From Mycobacterium sp. 852014-52450_SCH5900713 (GTDB lineage Bacteria; Actinomycetota; Actinomycetes; Mycobacteriales; Mycobacteriaceae): a stretch of 64,000 nt of DNA. Under the pieces are notes generated by a model. That model saw only the letters and a program-made list of their open reading frames with translations. It ran no database searches and had not been told where the DNA came from. Positions within the stretch are counted from its first letter, which is position 1. Each line of letters begins with the position of its first letter. The translations under genes and the position numbers were made by a program. The stretch spans positions 1 to 64,000 of the forward strand of contig NZ_LZIL01000031.1 in NCBI RefSeq assembly GCF_001667075.1, read 5' to 3'. Positions 61,714 through 64,000 of this stretch are shown here, piece by piece.

Positions 61714-62013
61714 CCGGCTGGGCGAATAGGTTGTACGAGTGGCGGTTTCGGCCGCAGGCCCGGCCGACCCCGGCCGGACTAAGGCTAGGGTTACCATTCT
61801 CGGATATCTCCGCGGCCATTAATCCCGTCATAAGTTTCCGCCGAATGAATTCAATACATTTCACCCGAATGGCGAGTTCCCGCCGAAAAGGTCGGCGCGC
61901 CGGGTTTTCGAAATCGACTGTCGCAACGGCGAAGACGCCGTAGACTTCCGCCATCGGGTGATCGGGCAATCGGGCAAACAAGAAATTGTCCATCCATGAA
62001 CGGGGTTGGTGTT
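61714..62013. other. 300-bp intergenic region without a recognised gene
   Basis: No ORF here has coding character. The first 60 bp contain GC-rich self-complementary runs around 61757-61777 that may terminate the preceding operon. The remainder is more AT-rich (61800-61870) and presumably carries the promoter of the small peptide gene at 62014. Confidence 0.4.
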
Positions 62014-62133
62014 ATGTCACGATTGACCGGCAAAATCATTCTCGCAGCGATGCTCGGGGTCACCGTCTGCGCGGCTTCGGCTTGCACGACGCCGATAACC
62101 ATCGATTGCGGTCCGGGCCTGACCTGCCAGTAA
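62014..62133 (+). CDS. 39-residue secreted or lipidated small peptide
   Basis: An ATG at 62014 opens a 39-residue ORF. It has two N-terminal basic residues (Arg3, Lys7), a hydrophobic stretch (IILAAMLGVTVCAASAC), and a tail with Thr-Thr-Pro and a two-Cys loop, DCGPGLTCQ. Cys24 after Ala-Ser-Ala could be a lipidation site, or signal peptidase could cut there. Many Mycobacterium genomes carry such very small exported peptides, usually unannotated. The upstream purine-rich stretch is a weak ribosome-binding site. No family is recognised; coding status rests on the signal-peptide pattern. Confidence 0.55.
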   Translation: MSRLTGKIILAAMLGVTVCAASACTTPITIDCGPGLTCQ

Positions 62134-62359
62134 CCGCAGGCCCTATCCGCGACCTCGGCAAGGGATCGTCCACCCCGGCGGCGGGCGGTCCCTTGCCGTA
62201 GCGGGTGAGTTCATCCGGATTGTGCTGTGCCACAGCCGGATCTGCGGGCTCCCGTCCCGATCTGTGCCTTGCCGTGACGTCCGAGGGGTCCTAGTCGTAC
62301 GGTGGACATGCGCTGGCAGCAGCGTGCGACCAGAACGACGAGGCCAATAAGGGGTGAGC
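62134..62359 (+). promoter_or_regulatory. Upstream region of ndhA
   Basis: This 226-bp region has no recognisable gene. It ends in AAGGGG five nt before the ATG at 62360, which I take as the ndhA ribosome-binding site. A GTG at 62354 is a competing start. Confidence 0.45.
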
Positions 62360-63739
62360 ATGTCGCGTCATCACGTCGTCATCATCGGAAGCGGATTCGG
62401 CGGTTTGAACGCGGCCAAGGCCCTCAAACGGGCTGACGTTGACGTCACGTTGATCTCGAGGACGACCACTCACCTGTTCCAGCCGCTGCTCTACCAGGTG
62501 GCCACCGGCATCCTGTCCGAAGGCGACATCGCCCCGACCACCCGGCTCATCCTGCGCCGCCAGAAGAACGTCCGGGTGCTGTGGGGCGAGGTCAGCGGCA
62601 TCGACCTGACGGCCAAGACCGTGACGTCGCACCTGATGGGCATGGAGACGGTGACGCCCTTCGACAGCCTCATCGTGGCCGCCGGCGCGCAGCAGTCCTA
62701 TTTCGGCCACGACGAGTACGCCGCGTTCGCGCCCGGCATGAAGAGCGTCGACGACGCCCTCGAGCTGCGGGCCCGCATCCTCGGCGCGTTCGAGGCCGCC
62801 GAAGTCGCCACCGATCCGGACGAGCGGCAACGCCGCCTGACATTCGTGGTGGTCGGCGCCGGGCCGACCGGAGTGGAGCTGGCCGGCGAGATCGTCCAGC
62901 TCGCCGAGCGCACCCTGGCCGGGGCTTTCCGGACGATCACGCCCAGCGAATGCCGGGTCATCCTGCTCGACGCGGCGCCCGCGGTGTTGCCGCCGATGGG
63001 TGAGAACCTGGGCCTCAAGGCGCAACGCCGGCTGCAGAAGATGGACGTCGAGATCCAGCTCAACGCGATGGTGACCGCGGTGGACTACATGGGCATCACC
63101 GTCAAAGACGCCGACGGCAGCGAGCGCCGCATCGAATGCGCGTGCAAGGTGTGGGCTGCGGGCGTGCAGGCCAGCGCGCTGGGCAAAATGGTCGCCGAGC
63201 AGTCCGACGGAACCGAGACCGACCGCGCCGGACGGGTCATCGTCGAGCCCGACCTCACCGTCAAGGGGCATCCGTACGTGTTCGTCGTCGGCGACCTGAT
63301 GTCCGTCCCCGGCGTACCGGGCATGGCCCAGGGCGCGATCCAGGGCGCGCACTACGTCACCAATCTGATCAAGCAGGCGGTGAAGGGCCACGACGATCCG
63401 GCCAACCGCAAGCCCTTCAAGTACTTCGACAAGGGCAGCATGGCCCTGATCTCGCGGTACAGCGCCGTCGCGAAGGTGGGCAAGCTGGAGTTCGGCGGCT
63501 TCATCGCCTGGTTGGCGTGGCTACTGCTGCACCTCTACTACCTGATCGGCCACCGCAACCGCATCGCCGCCATGTTCGCCTGGGGGATCTCCTTCCTGGG
63601 CCGCACCCGTGGCCAGATGGCCATCACCAGCCAGATGATGTACGCCCGGCCGGTGGTGGACTGGGTGGAGCGGCAGGCGCAAGAGGGGACACTGGCGGCG
63701 GCCGAACGCATCGACGCCGCCGAGAAACAAGCCGGTTAG
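62360..63739 (+). CDS. ndhA: Type II NADH dehydrogenase NdhA
   Basis: This 459-residue single-subunit enzyme oxidises NADH and reduces menaquinone at the inner face of the plasma membrane without pumping protons. It has the FAD loop VVIIGSGFGGLNAAKAL, HLFQPLLYQVATG, the NADH loop VVVGAGPTGVELAGEI, FVVGDLMSVPGVPGMAQGA and an amphipathic C-terminal segment (FIAWLAWLLLHLYYLIGHR) for membrane attachment. Position next to metZ identifies it with ndhA (Rv0392c) rather than its paralogue ndh. It ends 8 bp before the convergent metZ stop. Confidence 0.93.
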   Translation: MSRHHVVIIGSGFGGLNAAKALKRADVDVTLISRTTTHLFQPLLYQVATGILSEGDIAPTTRLILRRQKNVRVLWGEVSGIDLTAKTVTSHLMGMETVTPFDSLIVAAGAQQSYFGHDEYAAFAPGMKSVDDALELRARILGAFEAAEVATDPDERQRRLTFVVVGAGPTGVELAGEIVQLAERTLAGAFRTITPSECRVILLDAAPAVLPPMGENLGLKAQRRLQKMDVEIQLNAMVTAVDYMGITVKDADGSERRIECACKVWAAGVQASALGKMVAEQSDGTETDRAGRVIVEPDLTVKGHPYVFVVGDLMSVPGVPGMAQGAIQGAHYVTNLIKQAVKGHDDPANRKPFKYFDKGSMALISRYSAVAKVGKLEFGGFIAWLAWLLLHLYYLIGHRNRIAAMFAWGISFLGRTRGQMAITSQMMYARPVVDWVERQAQEGTLAAAERIDAAEKQAG

Positions 63740-63747
63740 CTCTTCAA

Positions 63748-64000
63748 CTAGCTCAAAGCCTGGTCGATGTCGGCGATCAGGTCGTCGGTGCCCTCCAGCC
63801 CGACCGAGATCCGGACCACGCCGTCGCCCAGGCCGATCGCGGCACGGCCCTCCGGGCCCATCGCCCGGTGGGTGGTGGTGGCGGGGTGTGTGACAAGGGA
63901 TTTGGCGTCGCCCAGGTTGTTGGAGATGTCGATCAAGCGCAGCTTGTCCAGCACCTCGAAGGCCCGTTGCTTGGCGGCGCTTTCGGGGCAGTCGAGCGCG
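63748..64000 (-). CDS. metZ: O-succinylhomoserine sulfhydrylase MetZ, 3' part
   Basis: The window holds only the last 83 codons. The C-terminal sequence LIDISNNLGDAKSLVTHPAT, then TTHRAMGPEGR and VRISVGLEGTDDLIADIDQAL, is the signature of the Cys/Met metabolism PLP-dependent family. By synteny with Rv0391 it is metZ, which makes homocysteine from O-succinylhomoserine and sulfide. MetB-type cystathionine gamma-synthase cannot be excluded from this fragment alone. The PLP lysine lies outside the window. Confidence 0.88.
   Translation of the reverse strand, partial: ALDCPESAAKQRAFEVLDKLRLIDISNNLGDAKSLVTHPATTTHRAMGPEGRAAIGLGDGVVRISVGLEGTDDLIADIDQALS

Overview
The window is high-GC DNA from a Mycobacterium, most likely a slow-growing non-tuberculous species. 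Its two flanks are collinear, in reverse orientation, with the M. tuberculosis stretch metZ/ndhA (Rv0391-Rv0392c) to thiG (Rv0417). Species-level naming is inference; the gene order is read from the sequence and compared with remembered M. tuberculosis order.

Left flank (1-17 kb). It starts with a damaged SGNH hydrolase gene next to unnatural poly-G/poly-C runs. The thiO-thiS-thiG operon follows, on the minus strand behind a TPP riboswitch, with thiE divergent from it. Then come mutT3; the coupled glnX-glnH-pknG amino-acid sensing operon; a DUF1800/DUF1501 secreted pair; the fgd1-pta-ackA operon; a metallo-beta-lactamase-fold hydrolase; and an Sfp-type phosphopantetheinyl transferase.

Centre (17-57 kb). 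This occupies the place held in M. tuberculosis by pks6/fadD30/mmpL1 but has different content. Module A (minus strand, 32.06 to 17.05 kb) is a 27-residue leader ORF, an acyl-CoA dehydrogenase, a 2581-residue PKS related to polyunsaturated fatty-acid synthases (KS-AT-KS-ACP-ACP-KR-DH) and an 1838-residue single-chain biotin-dependent carboxylase that looks like a eukaryotic acetyl-CoA carboxylase. All are coupled or a few bases apart. Module B (minus strand, 51.6 to 34.9 kb) is six tightly coupled genes: an ABC permease; an ABC ATPase with a cyclic-nucleotide-binding domain; a FAAL-ACP-KS-AT-KR-ACP megasynthase; a C-A-PCP NRPS with two fused KAS III domains, the second lacking all catalytic residues; an NAD-dependent epimerase/reductase; and a covalent-FAD oxidase. 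Upstream of B on the same strand are a polyprenyl synthase, an MmpL transporter and a GNAT acetyltransferase. Between A and B lie an amidase and two hemophore-like secreted proteins. My reading, as inference: module A makes a malonyl-type extender and a partly reduced acyl chain. Module B activates a fatty acid, extends it once, joins it to an amino acid (the binding-pocket code resembles serine), releases it through the KAS III pair, tailors it by reduction and oxidation, and exports it.

Right flank (57-64 kb). An SDR, two acyl-CoA dehydrogenases, a TetR regulator and a secreted protein form a compact plus-strand operon. A 39-residue secreted or lipidated peptide, the type II NADH dehydrogenase ndhA and the 3' end of metZ follow.

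The most unusual features are a Ser-to-Thr replacement at the pantetheine site of both module A carrier domains, which are also near-identical DNA repeats; the C-A-PCP-KASIII-KASIII' fusion; the eukaryote-like carboxylase in a PKS operon; and the coupled leader ORF that opens module A.
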